NCBI GenBank assembly: GCA_947179155.2
Contig: OX359264.1
Location: 1,918,001-1,982,000, forward strand
Direction of reading: 5' to 3'
Source of the DNA: Hedera helix
Lineage: Eukaryota; Streptophyta; Magnoliopsida; Apiales; Araliaceae
Length of the DNA: 64,000 nt
In this document: positions 22,061 to 34,537 of the stretch, piece by piece
Layout: each line of letters opens with the position of its first letter
How positions within the stretch are numbered: position 1 is the first letter of the stretch
Made by a program: the position numbers and the translations under genes
The notes under the pieces: model-generated
What the model saw: the letters and a program-made list of their open reading frames with translations, nothing else
Told to the model about the DNA's origin: nothing
Database searches by the model: none

Positions 22061-22286
22061 ATTTTAAATTTTAAATTGTACACATTCAAAAAATCACCCG
22101 TTACCCAATAACCCAAGAATTCCCTCGCGCGCTTTTGCCCCCTTTGGACCTCGCTTTCTCTCTCCTGAAAGCTAGGGTTTTAGAAGTTACTGAACTGAAA
22201 GCCATTCCCTCTCAAAATCCAACCAAAATAGTGCCAAATTTAGATTTCTTCCCCTCAATATTTTCTAATTTAGCCCAAAAATCAAC

Positions 22287-23132
22287 ATGACTGAACCAAT
22301 TATGAGAGTTTTCAACCGTTCAGAAACATTTGAGAAGTACGAAGCCACATTGAAAGACTCAATTGATCACTTCATTGCGGATTTCCGAAGGGGTCAAACC
22401 GATTTCTCGTATTTCCAGTTGATTATCTTCCGGATGATCCAAAAAATGAAAGACCCACCTCTCGAATTTATCTGGTTTTATTCGGCAGTTACATTTCATA
22501 GCTCTAGATTAACACTTCAGGAGTCATCGAAGAAAGTCTTGATAGTTAAAGACTTGCTTCAGTCAATAGTGTGGTTTTCGGAACCTTGTAACGGGTTGCA
22601 GAAAGTGGCTGTACTTGCTCCGGTTTTATACATTTTATATAGTTGTTTGAAAAGAGATTTGAGTACGAGGGGAGAGATTGAGGGTTTAGTAGAACTGATT
22701 GTCAGTTATATCAGCATATGTTGTGTTAATGATTTGGAAGAGCAAGAAAATGTGTTGGGTGATTATATGATGGTGAATTTTCTTGATTTGATACTGGTTT
22801 GGAATGTGGACCAACCTGGGAAGAGTTGTGAAATGGGTGATGCTTTAAGGTTATTTTTCCCACTTCTGAGTGATGAAGTTCGTCAACAGGTTAACATTGG
22901 ATGTGGAATGAGGTTTCTAGCTGGAATTGTTATGGCTGAATTTTTTTTATTGAGGTTATGTTTGATGGTTTCAAGAAAGGAGTCTCAGGGTAATATGCAA
23001 ATTTCAATGGCGCAGATTGTCAAGGGGTTTCAAAATTCGTGTTTTCGTGGTGAGAATTGTTACTGCTCTGGACTGATTAATTTTCTTGGTCAAGTTCCTA
23101 TGTTGAATGTTAGTGCTTTAATAGTTAAGTAG
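22287..23132 (+). CDS. First-exon-only paralogue of the gene at 24682 (281-codon ORF)
   Basis: The ATG at 22287 follows a plausible leader with the plant motif CTAGGGTTTT (22170s). The 281-residue reading is clearly related along its whole length to exon 1 of the downstream gene: both share PPLE, SYIS and FFPLLSDEVR blocks and KGFQN near the end. Exons 2-5 have no counterpart before the next gene. At the position equivalent to the downstream exon 1 donor there is a good donor (exon end 23049, then GTGAGA), also phase 1. Either the unspliced ORF is a truncated protein, or this is an alternative first exon joined to 26654. Function is unknown; I recognise no catalytic motif. Confidence 0.65.
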   Translation: MTEPIMRVFNRSETFEKYEATLKDSIDHFIADFRRGQTDFSYFQLIIFRMIQKMKDPPLEFIWFYSAVTFHSSRLTLQESSKKVLIVKDLLQSIVWFSEPCNGLQKVAVLAPVLYILYSCLKRDLSTRGEIEGLVELIVSYISICCVNDLEEQENVLGDYMMVNFLDLILVWNVDQPGKSCEMGDALRLFFPLLSDEVRQQVNIGCGMRFLAGIVMAEFFLLRLCLMVSRKESQGNMQISMAQIVKGFQNSCFRGENCYCSGLINFLGQVPMLNVSALIVK

Positions 23133-24600
23133 AAACAGTGAATTTTTGTTCTTCTTCATTGAAATTTAAGGCGTTGTTATATTCTAAATACATATAATAT
23201 ATTTTTGGTTGCATAATTTGTATTATATTTGTAGTTTATGGTGAATTATGTAATGGATAACTTATTTATTGAGGTTTTCATTTGCATATGGAGCTTAGTT
23301 TTATTGAGTGAGTACAAAAATAATTTATACTGTATTAAATAATACTGGAATTTTTTTTTAGCTTGTCGGTGACGATATGTGAGAGTTAAAGCAATGCAAT
23401 TATCTTATTTGGAAGGAGCACTGCATGGATAAAGTTTCCATTAATTGATCATTGATACAATAATTTGGTATATCTTATTTTTACCAAATTTAATGGTCCC
23501 ATAAATGCATGGTCAATTGGTCATTTTATTGATGCTTTGATCTTGAATTTTAGTTTGCCACAAATTAAAAATCTTGCTTCAATGTTCATTTTGTTACCTT
23601 GAAGCCAAGTTTGCCTAAAGTTTGTTGTTTTCTTGGAATATGTAAAATTATATTATAAATCCTCTCTGTACTACCCATACCTCGGCCTCTTTATTCCTCA
23701 AAAGTTCATTTTGTTATTTTTTTGGATATTTTATTTTGAGTTGGTGCTGGTTTGATGCTTTTATTTATTTGATTTAGCTTATTTCCGTCACAAAATAAAA
23801 CCAAAGCTTGTATATACCATTTAGATGAGGTGTTGTTTCTTGTTTGTGGAATATATGTATTAACCTTAACCAGATTTTGTAACAATATAGGATTATATTG
23901 TGGTTGTGTTAGTGGCTCTATAGTTGGATGTGCTCTTCATTAATATACTATGGGGTAGCTTAAGTGAAGCAAGTTTAGTGAAATGGGGGTGGGAGTAAAA
24001 ACAATGCACATAAAGTAACTGGGACTAGCATCGATGCATTGCAAAAATTGTAGCTTCTTTCCATTGATGTTTGATCCTCCTATTTATAATTCCTAATTAT
24101 ACTCTTCAGTTCCATCATCTCATTTGCGCACGTGTAATAAGCAATAGTTATGGTCTTACACATTTGGTAGTGATAAACTACAAGCCTTACTTCATTGCTT
24201 GTAATTTGCATGTTTTACATATATGTAAATCTTTTCACAATCTTTAATGAGTGCCAGCAATTCCTTCCCCATTTTCAGCTTTAAAGTTCATTTCAGTACC
24301 GTAATGGAAGATATGATTGTGAACTTCCAGTTGTTTTAGTGATGTGCTTTATTTGATCAGCTTTCCTAGACCCAAAAAAAAAACACGTAACTTAATATAG
24401 CGAAAAGCATTTAATGCTTCAAAAATATGGCTATAGGGCTTAGTAGAAAGCAAAGAAATATTGACCAAAATTGTAAACATTGGATATTTTGTGTAAAATC
24501 TTGCATTCAAGTTGGTTCACTTACATAAAGGCATCAAAGCATTATCCTTCACTGGAAATGCAAAACTAGGGTTCCATTCTTACCTCTACAGGGCTACCGA
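23133..24600. other. Gap between the tandem paralogues
   Basis: No coding segment is seen. Exons homologous to 26654-28342 are absent here. The last bases before 24682 include an AACTAGGGTTCC motif that may belong to the leader of the downstream copy. Confidence 0.6.
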
Positions 24601-24681
24601 TTCTCTTCCATTTTCGATTCTCAAACCTTCCTAATTGAGTCATTGCCGATCCAAATCTGTCCATTTTACGCTGAATTCAAC

Positions 24682-27600
24682 ATGAATGACCCAACTATCG
24701 ATACAATCATCGGCCCAAACCTGCGTGAAGACAATGAACTCGTGTTTGAGGATTCAATTAATTTCTTTCTAAAAGAGTTCCGCAAAGATGGTTCAGATTT
24801 CTCCGCTTTCCAATCAACTTTTTATCTCCTGCTTCAAACAATGGCTGATCCTCCGCTTGAGATCCTGTGTTTCTACTTGGCAGTGTCATACCACAGCTTT
24901 AAAGCAATCCTTCAAGATCCTTCACAGAAGTTACTGGTTACTAAAGAGTTGTTCCATTTAGTCCATTCGTGTTCAGCTCCGTGTAATGCCTTAAAAAAGG
25001 TCTCTGCACTTGCTCCGATCATATATGTTTTCCATAATTCAGTAACTAGTTTATCAGAGACAGATTTATGTTTGGGAAGACAGATTGAAAGCCTGGTAGA
25101 AAAGGTTGTTAGTTATATTAGCATGTGTTGCCCTTTGGAGGAACAAAGTGAAGGGTTGGATAAATTGACATTGCATTTTTTAGATCTGATACGGGTTTGG
25201 ACTGTGGATCGAGTTGAAGTGAGTTGTAATCTTGTGGACCATTTGAGGGTATTTTTTCCGCTTCTAAGTGATGAGGTTCGACTGAAAATAAATGTAGGGT
25301 ACAGGATGGACTACCTAGCTGGGGTTGTTATGAATGAAATATTTTTATTAATGCTAAAATTGAAACTTGGTTTGGGGGTCTGGGGAGAGAATCTGCAGAG
25401 GGATATGGGTGATTGGGCAATGCAGACTATCAAGGGATTTCAGAATTTTATCTTTTTTGGTGAGCTTTTATTACTTTTTCATTAGATGAATAATTGTTAT
25501 TGTATCAAGGGATTAGAAGAATAATTTTTTTTAATGATCTTGTTACTACTCTTTAATTAGATGAATTGTTGTTGTTCTTTATCTGAATCTGTGGCATTTA
25601 ACAATGCAGAAATAGTTTGATTATAGTATTACAACACTTTAACATGTGTATATGTATACATATAACATACTTATTGCATGTCCTTTACAATGTATGGAGT
25701 GTATATCATGTAACATTTCACCGACCAATGAGGCCTTAGCTTATGTGATGTTGTTGCATAATGTGAAAACATACTTCAAATAGTTATTCCAGCATTTTAG
25801 ATACATGGTGTAACTAGGGTGGTATCAACCAGGTCATCTAATTGAGAGCATCAAATTGCGGCTAGGAGTTTCCTTTAGTCAAGTGACAAGATGTCACTTA
25901 AATAATCCCTAGTATGGTTTTCACTCACCATTTTATGCACACACACATATATATTCAGGATCAAGCATAGATTGCTTTATTTCTTTTGTGTTCTTATAAT
26001 TTCCAAACATAGAAGTGTATATAAACTCCAACAGAGCTGACATATCTCCCTCTAAATAATGTATTGTAGAGTTCTTTTAACTATTCTTATGGATCTTTAA
26101 TTGATAAATTCCTATAAAGGTAAATTTGTAATTTTTTTGGGCAGTGGGGTGGAATTCACAGAACAAAAAGATAAGTAATAGCCAATGTGATACAAAGTAT
26201 TAGTCTTTCTCTAGCTTGATTGCGAAGTATGGTTTGGAATGGTCAGCTGAAAGATTTGATCTATATAGAAACGAGGAAAGTTCGTACCAGCACTACAAGT
26301 AATACGTACTGTGCTTAATATAATTTTGCTCTTTCACTTGGATCGGTTAATTTATAACCACATTTTTTTCTCTGGTCCACAAAACAGGCTAGGAGTGAAC
26401 TTGTTAGATGAGTTGGTTCTGTGTCATTGATATCATATATATTCCATATTCACTTGAAATAAAATAATCAACACTATATATGTTGTTTATTATGTTGATA
26501 GTTAATGATGTTCATGGATCATCTGTAATATTATGTAAGCAAGAGGAGCTGGACTCTTTTTCTTTCATTTTCTCTCTCCTCATTTTAGGGAAATTAAAAT
26601 TCTGGTAAGTTAATTCTCACATGTATATTTCCTGATTTTTTGGCGTCTGTCAGATATGCTTCTCAGAATGATGTTGGAACCAAGTTTGCCTGTTACCACC
26701 CTATTGGTTAGTATGTTTATTCTTTCATTTAGACTTGGTTCAGTTCTAGATTCTAAACTTTTATGGCATCAACATATCATTAACGCCTATGAAGATTATA
26801 GTGTATTCAGTCTAGAACCACAGAAATTTCTTTATTCTCCATAACCCCCAAGTGGTTTTTTACCTGGCCACCAAACCACCATTTATCATGTTAGGAGTGC
26901 CAAGTCTACTCTTCTTTCTCTCTCTTTTAGCTTGTTATGTTGCATTCATATTTTAATAGATAATTAGACATATTATCCCTTACTCTCCATTTCCCCCAAG
27001 TGGGTTAAATATTGTTTTTAGTTGGCCACTAGACCACTGTTTTTCATGTTGAGAGTGCCAAGTCTACCCTTCTTTCTTGGTCTTTTTAGCTGTTTTGTTG
27101 CGGTCATACTTTGATAGACAATCAGACATATATTGTTCCCCATAGAAGGGAGCACATTGGTACTATGGTGGATCTCAATTCAAGGGCCAATTAACAATTT
27201 GTTTCATGACTGCAGAGTTCTGAGGAAGAAGTTTTTCTTAGGAAAGTATTGTATGACGCTGTGTTACTGGGAGAATTTCCGTTTCTAAAATCTGGTAGAT
27301 CTACTCAGTTACCTGGAAATGACTTGATAAATATGTACTTGGTATGGTTGCTCGTTGCAGACAATGCCATACAGTTTGTAAGGTATAGGATTACAATTGT
27401 AGTTAAGATGCAATTACAGAATTTTAGAATGTTTTTTTGCAATAATTTGTGAAATTTGTTGGCTTACAGGGAACATGGTGAACATGCCACAGCCATTTCT
27501 TACATAGAAGCCTTCTCTAAATCTGACTTTCCTAACCTGTTAATCAAATGGTTCACTAATCAAACTGGCATGGAGGACAGACTGGGTAGACCATATACAC

Positions 27601-27722
27601 CCACTCCTAGAGCCCTAATCAGTAAGTTAATTTTTTTCCTTTACCTTTTTTACTACTAAATAAAGAACTTTAGTTTTGGTTCCTTCAAATGGAATCTTTG
27701 TAAGCAAAATTAAACATCACCA

Positions 27723-27755
<33 letters not shown>

Positions 27756-28342
27756 CGCGGTTTTACTTTCATCGTAGGTTATCTTAATGTTTATCTGAAG
27801 TTAGTAGCACCTTGAAGAAGTACTAAACTAAGTCCTTTTTTTTGGGTACTTAATGGCATTTTTTCCCTGTTTTTTCAGAATGGCTATTGGTCCTCGAGGA
27901 TCAGGGGATTAGAGTTTTTAGCGAAAATGTTTTTAAATTACATGCTAAAGCTGAGATTTTCAAGTCTGGAGTGAATTATGCACTCCCCACATTTAAGCCA
28001 GCTGATGAAAACACCTTCTTTGACCTTGAAAATGACGTGAATGGGGGAAACAAAGTTTCTGGGGATCAAGAGATGGTCCATTTACCAGCATCTGCCTGTC
28101 TGGTGAATCCAACAAATCCCCATGGGAGAAGGAAGCGTGAAGAAGAAATGAATGAAGAGGCAATGCGGAATAAGATTGTCAAGTATAACTTCCATGAAAA
28201 TTCAGTCACTGAGAAATTTCTGCCTTTTGTTGTCAGTGATGCTTTGATTAGCGGAAGTGAGGTTAACACTCCGGCTCGTGGGAATGAAATGGAAACTACA
28301 GTTCATGATGATGGTGATGAAGACATGGAAGATATGGGATGA
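24682..28342 (+). CDS. Complete five-exon gene, plant protein of unknown function (537 aa)
   Basis: Exons are 24682-25459, 26654-26706, 27216-27382, 27470-27621 and 27879-28342. All junctions are GT-AG and phases agree (1, 0, 2, 1). The start is the ATG at 24682; the open frame runs 13 codons further upstream only from a TTG. The N-terminal half is predicted helical with FFPLLSDEVR. The middle has the well-conserved look of TAISYIEAFSKSDFPN and WFTNQTGMEDRLGRPY. The C terminus has a basic GRRKREEE patch, perhaps a nuclear signal, and a very acidic tail. It has no signal peptide or clear membrane segment. I do not recognise the family. It is a tandem duplicate of the exon at 22287. Confidence 0.8.
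27725..27753. repeat. Poly-C tract (29 C) in intron 4
   Basis: An uninterrupted run of 29 C lies in the intron 27622-27878, followed by GGCGCGG. It is very unusual for AT-rich plant introns and may be length-variable or partly a sequencing artefact. Confidence 0.85.
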
Positions 28343-29133
28343 TCAAATCCTGTAATGCAGCTCTTTATATACATTCTGTTGTTATTTTGTAGAAGTTTAG
28401 AAGGACAGCTTGTTATGTTGCTGTTCAGTGACTAAAACTTCTACCTATTAAAAGGAGGAGGCAAGTGCCCCTTTTACCATCTAGACAAAAAATAAATAAA
28501 AATTATATGCATTAATCTAATATTCATATTTTGAAAATGTGATGTCTACTACTACTTTACCTCTTTATTTTCTTTTCTGATATTAGGACAAAGATTTAGT
28601 AATTTATTGCAGTATAACTTAATTTTTTTGTTAACAGGTGCACAGGCAATTTTTGGATATTTTGATGAAATACGCGTGCTAATAAAATATTTAATTAATT
28701 TAGTAAATATATGTTTTAAAATATTAAGAAACAAGAAAATGTTTCATTTACTGCCTTTAGTTTGGGCCATAAATTGTGTGGCTACATCGTTACGTTAACA
28801 AGTATCAAGACAAAATAATGCCTAAGTGTGGCATGGACGTGCTAGCTCCCCGGTCTCCCCCAACACGCGCAAAAGCAAACAAAGAAGCAGCTAAAAAATA
28901 CTTGGAGAGACGGACAGATATATAAATTTTGTAATGGGTTCAATTAGAAAATAAAAGCTGTATAACTGTAACATATGGTCAAGTAATTAGCTTAAACTTG
29001 ATTGAAATTATAGAGTATGATGTACATTAATAGTTAAGATCTACACTTGATTTAAATCCTATATGATCAAGCTAAGCAGTGCTCAGTGCCATTTTTGCAA
29101 ATATATCTACCTTCTTTCCCGTGTCAAATTATT
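28343..29133. other. Convergent intergenic region
   Basis: This lies between the stop of the plus-strand gene and the stop of minus-strand ATH1, so it should hold both 3' untranslated regions. No further gene is seen. Confidence 0.6.
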
Positions 29134-29263
29134 CTAAATCAATCTTTGGCTGTCGATGCTTATAAGATTTCTGTGTTGACTTGCAGTTTCTTCACTGTTC
29201 TGACGACCTTTCCTCCTATTCATCTCTGAGTACATTTCATCTATCATTGGTTTCCAGAGACGA

Positions 29264-29295
<32 letters not shown>

Positions 29296-31739
29296 ATTAT
29301 TAACACGGATAAAAAAAAGATAAAGTAAGAAGGAAGATTGGAACTTGGGATAATACCAATTAACAGTTCAGGATTTCAGTCAAAGAGACAAAGATGAATA
29401 TCATTCAATCACATTATTCATATGGACAGTTAGGCAGAGGTACAAGGTTGTATATATATATATATATATATATAAAGTCGAGTATAAAACTATTTCCAGA
29501 AAAGCTTAGAAAGTAGTAAAACATTAAAACTGATAAGACATCCTGTAAAAGTTATAAAAACATTCTCCTTGTAGGAGCAAATCAAACAAACATGGGCTTA
29601 GGAGTCACCTGGCTTCTCGTCAATCCACTTTTTACTGCAAGCAATTGCTTCTCAGCATCCTTTGGATACCTGCAATCCGTTAAATTCAAAATTCGAGCAA
29701 GATTCCGGCCTTCTTCATAAGGGATGATAATGATTTCTATATCGCAAGTACTAAAGTTTTATTTTATTTATAGCTAAGTAATCATCAGAACATAGTGTAG
29801 AGAGTTTAACCTTCTTGATTTGGATCAGGACATGTATTTAAAGCATATGCAATGTTATGATCCGTAAATGGGAATTAATCAGAATTTCAAGAAAAACCAA
29901 ATCCTAGTAAAGATCAAGAAATCATTCTAAACAGAACTACATTGAAATCCCAAGAATGTTCAATTGGGAGGAAATAGAATGAAATGATAGATTATTTTTG
30001 GTAAAGTACTTACGGGTGAAGAAAGTTCTGAAACATCCATGCCCTTAGAACTGAGACGGATCTTTCTGGCAGGCCTCTCTGCGGTCTCCACAACTGATGT
30101 TCTTTTCTTCTTAGCTGCTGCATAGTCCATTGCTTCTGGATGAAAGAGGTTTCAAATGACCTCTCCTCTTCCCTTGTACCTCCTTCTAGATTAGCTCCCA
30201 TTACAAGAATGTATCTGCTAATTCTCTCCCACAGGCTTTTATAAAAGAGAGAGATTGTTTGAAGAGCAAAACGAGCATGTATATGAGAATCCAATTCAGT
30301 TACAGCATGGAATGCTGATATTACTTTATGGATTTCATCCAAGCATCGGTTGTGCTGATTGTCAACCTGAGTTCAGAAAGCATTATTATGGTCAAGCAAA
30401 GCTTAATGTCGAAGTTGAACTAAAGTTTTCAAACAAATATTGTGTAAAACCTAAAATCACATCAAGACACTTTTCTGAATTCATATAGGATAACCAAGTC
30501 AAATTAGAGAAATTTATGTATACCAAACAATGAAGATAATAATTGAAATGAAATTTGTGTTTTTAATAAGCATACCATTTGTAGTAAATCCAGCAAGTGC
30601 TTCTTCTTAGCTTCAACATCCCGTCTGCATAACATTGGGTCATTGCCATCAAGAAGGTTATCATGACCCATCGCCATACAACTTTTTCCAGCATGTTGAC
30701 TTGAAGAGAATGAAAAGTTTTCCGCAACTCCACTCCCACTAATTGGATAGCTTAAATGCTCTGAATTTTCGAGTGTGGAGCTAGCAAATGCAGAAAGTAT
30801 TTCTTGCATCTCAATAAGAAATCTTGATCCCGATAACAATTGTGAAAGTTGGACAGGTTTATAGCCACAACTCAAAGAAAGATTCTTGCCGCTGCAAGAT
30901 GTTTGTCCTGAACCCAACAGTATTTCATGCAAAGGATGACAACTTAAGCTCGAATGACTGATCCCTGAACAATGTTCTGGGATTTTTGTTCCAAAAATAA
31001 GTGCAGGCTGGCATGTAGAAAGACTTGGGGATTCATTACTGTATCTGGAGGAACCAGAAGTACTATCAGAGCTCAAACTGGTATTTTCTGATGATATCCA
31101 CCCATTTTGATCCACGTTTCCCATAATATGGAATGATTCAAGTCCTGTTCTTTGAGGAACTGTCGAAGCAAGTTGAGGAGCAGAAAAATTCTGGATGCCC
31201 CATTTACTACTAATATCACCAAACATTCCATCATAACCATAGTTTACAGAATTTCCAAGTGAAAAGTGCATGGTATCAGAGTAGTCACTCGAAACAAAAG
31301 TTCTTGAAACTTCCCTAGGATCTGCTGAAGGCAACGAAGTCTCAAAATTATTTAGATTCTCATGAGGACCATACCTAGCAGCCAAAAGGTTTGCAAGTGA
31401 AGCAGCAGAAAAAGGCATTCCAGCCATAAATCGATCCTGAACCTCAATGTTACTGATTGGACATGATCTGCCTATTGAGGTATCCCCAATAGCAATTTTC
31501 TCAAGATGTGAACTCCTAGGGACCAGTGCACTAGACGTAGCGATACCAGCATGATTTGTCAAGTGAAGACCCCCATGGAGATGATCTAGTTGTTCATCTT
31601 GCATCATAGAAAGGGAAACTGAGGTTGAATGTGAAAAATTTCCACTCATAATGATAGGGTTCTGGCAGGCCATATCTATTGGCATGCTATATACATCTTT
31701 ATCCATTATATAATGTGATGATAGAGAATCAAAAAGCAT
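29134..31739 (-). CDS. ATH1: BELL-type homeodomain transcription factor ATH1 (578 aa)
   Basis: Minus-strand coding exons are 31739-30576, 30366-30014, 29669-29609 and 29292-29134; phases fit and all introns are GT-AG. A stop lies in frame just upstream of the chosen ATG; a second Met (MDKDVYSMP) follows at codon 12. The BEL/POX domain starts near residue 300 (SRFLIEMQEILSAF) and continues across the first junction (KKKHLLDLLQM, then VDNQHNRCLDEIH). The TALE homeodomain includes WRPQRGLPERSVSVLR and WFINARVRLWKP (N533 as the DNA-contact Asn). The EIHKVISAFHAVTELD block and the short tail point to ATH1 rather than other BELL proteins. ATH1 acts in the nucleus with KNOX partners at the shoot apex and in light and flowering control. 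Confidence 0.92.
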
Positions 31740-33663
31740 TAATTTTACACAACCTATAAGTTATTCTGAGAGCTCAAAGGTTTAATCTGCATGTGAAGCT
31801 GGTTCCTTTCGAATATAATGTTCCCAATTCTTCCAGAAGATCTCTCAAATGATCAGGAGAGAGACTATACCACAATATTCTTGATGACCCCAATTAGTTC
31901 TGCGTACTTCATAAAGCTGCGACAAAACCTAGAAAATTTAAATTCCAAGAATTAGTTCCATTGCCACTCACACGGACAATATGCATAAGAGTTGAAGCAA
32001 GTGTTGTTCCATTTGGTGGCCAGATACTGAAGAAATATATCGCACAAGTACAAATCCAATTAGTTGCGAGAGCAAACAAATACTCGAAAGGCAAATTGCA
32101 GTGAAAAAAAATTCTCGCAACTGAACTATATATCAACTTTGAATCAATAGTTCAAGTCTAACATGCAAAGAGTACTCCTAAAATCAACAGAAACTAATCT
32201 AAAAATGAAAATGAAAAGGCAATAGACAGAGGTCAAATCAGCCAGGATGCAGAGTCACCTAACACCAATTATAGGTTAAAAGGAGTATATGAACCCAACT
32301 TTAAAACATACATAAAGTCAGAACCTAATTACCAAAAACAAAAATATATGTGGAACCCAACTTAATCAAAAAGTCAAGTACACTGATGACTGATCTACAT
32401 TTATTCTTCACAGGATACCTCTGATATTGAAATGTAACCTCAAACATAGTCTTAACAATGTGGACTGCAATTAACTAGGAAAATGAGTGTTAGCAACTAC
32501 ATTTGGGGAGCATCTTGGAAAAATTTACAATTTATAACAAAAATGCGAAAAACATGTGATGTATAGACATAGTGCCCACAATCAAGAACCAAAAGGAGAC
32601 ACCAAAACATCATAACTTGGAAAAGAAGATCAGTTCTCACATGAAAAGCAATGAGTAGGAGCATTTTTAAGCTAGTAACACCACTTCACTATACCTATCA
32701 TCATCATCATCATCATCTATTTTCACATCAGAAAAGTTGGAAGCCATTTTCATCAATCTAGCTTTGGCTAACTAAAAGATAGAATATGAACTTGAAGCAG
32801 AAATGGGGATTTTCAATCATGGCAGAGGAGGTAGCACTTGCGGAGGTAACTTAAAATTACAAACGGCAACAAGAAAAGCTACTAATCATATAAACCAACT
32901 AGCTAAAGATACATTTAACACTTGCGATATGAATTTGGACGGTACAAGTTCAGCTAGAAAGTTTAAAACAGAATTCTTTAGAGCAAATGTATTGTTTCAA
33001 ACTTAAAGAGGAAGTTGAATCAAAGACAACAAGTGGAAAACATGTAAACCAACCTTGCAATGATTTGCAAAGGATATGATCCACCAACAGATCAAATTCT
33101 TTGACATGCAATCTCCTCCAAAAGCCTTTTCACAATAATATAACGGGGTCAGTCATTTTTATGAAATCACTAGATTTTCCTAATTAGAACATAGATATAT
33201 TTCCAATATTCAAGAGGGACAAGGTGGATTTTCCTCAAAGATCCCAAAACAAGTGAATGTTGCACAAAGTTCACAAAGAAATCACCGGTTTCCTTTTCTC
33301 CACAAACAGTAACAAAATCAAAAGCTAAGGAAGCAGTAATAACAGAGATTTTGTCTTGTTTCTTCTTTAACAAAAAACAAAAAGATGAAAAAGCCAACAA
33401 GGCCTCATGCACAAAACCCAACCCATCTTCAAAAACTACAAAAAGAGATTAATAAACGGCAGTTCAAAAAGTGGGTTTATCTTGCTTGCATGAAAGAAAA
33501 GTAAGATCGCATTCCTCATAAAATCCCAAAACCAAGAAACTGAAAATTCAGAGTCAGACGCCAAGAAGAATAATGATCACTCTCTCTCACAGTCATAAAG
33601 CCAAACAGAAGAAAGACACTATGTCCACAGGACTTTAAAGATCAAAACACAAATGGGGTGCTG
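31740..33663 (-). other. Upstream/leader region of ATH1
   Basis: No further coding exon was found. A plausible acceptor (minus-strand CATGCAG at about 31790) suggests an intron in the 5' untranslated region, but no donor can be fixed by eye. A short (ATC)n run lies at about 32699-32717. Confidence 0.4.
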
Positions 33664-33671
33664 TAAATGAA

Positions 33672-34310
33672 TAAAGCTGCAAATCCAACCAAATAAATCG
33701 GGTTCGACTCGAAAAAATACGAGTGGAAATTAAATTTATTAATAATATAATTTAAATTTGACTAAAAAAAATAATTTAAATAAAAATATGAGTAGAATTT
33801 AAATAAGATTATACTCGATTGGTTTAAAATTCAAACTACTTGAATTTTTAATTATGATCCGTTACATAATCGATTGATACATATTTGAACAGATATTCGA
33901 TATATTTTCTTATAATAGATACACAATTAAATAAAATTTAAATAATTAGTTATTTTTTTATTTTTATTTATAATTTTAATTATAATTTTATATATTTAAA
34001 GTGTAATTATAATTATATTTTTTATTTCTAAATAAAATAATAAGTTCAATTAATAATTATATGTATTATAAAACTAGTTACTATGTAGAGACTCGAATTC
34101 GAGTTTGAATTTAAAGTTTGCGAGTAGTTTGAATATAATTCGATCCGAGTCGAATCGAATTCGAGTAACGAAAATTTGAGTCGAGCCGAATTTGAATAAA
34201 TTTTTTTAAATATACTTTGAATTCGAGTCGAATTCAAGTACGAATTTAATTTAATGAATCGAATTTAAATAATTTAAAATTAAAATTGATTCGATTTGTT
34301 TGAAGCCTTA
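33672..34310. mobile_element. Non-autonomous hAT element (639 bp) upstream of ATH1
   Basis: The ends TAAAGCTGCAAA and, in reverse complement, TAAGGCTTCAAA match at 10 of 12. They are flanked by a perfect 8-bp duplication TAAATGAA (33664-33671 and 34311-34318). The interior is AT-rich with subterminal clusters of TCGAATTCGAG-like motifs. It has no coding capacity. Confidence 0.75.
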
Positions 34311-34318
34311 TAAATGAA

Positions 34319-34486
34319 GGACAACCGTCTGAAAGGACAACCATATGAAGGAAACCAATAAAAGCAAGAAAAAGAGTGATAAAAAGCCCATAAAAAGGGC
34401 CTATGCAGAGTGGTGGTAGAAGGATATACTGAATGGACACACATCGAATAGAAAGAGAAAAAGAGCCACGCGAGAGTAAAAGAAGG

Positions 34487-34537
<51 letters not shown>

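Noticed and set aside
24643..24681. N-terminal extension of the five-exon gene from 24643
   Set aside because: The first codon there is TTG; the first ATG in frame is at 24682.
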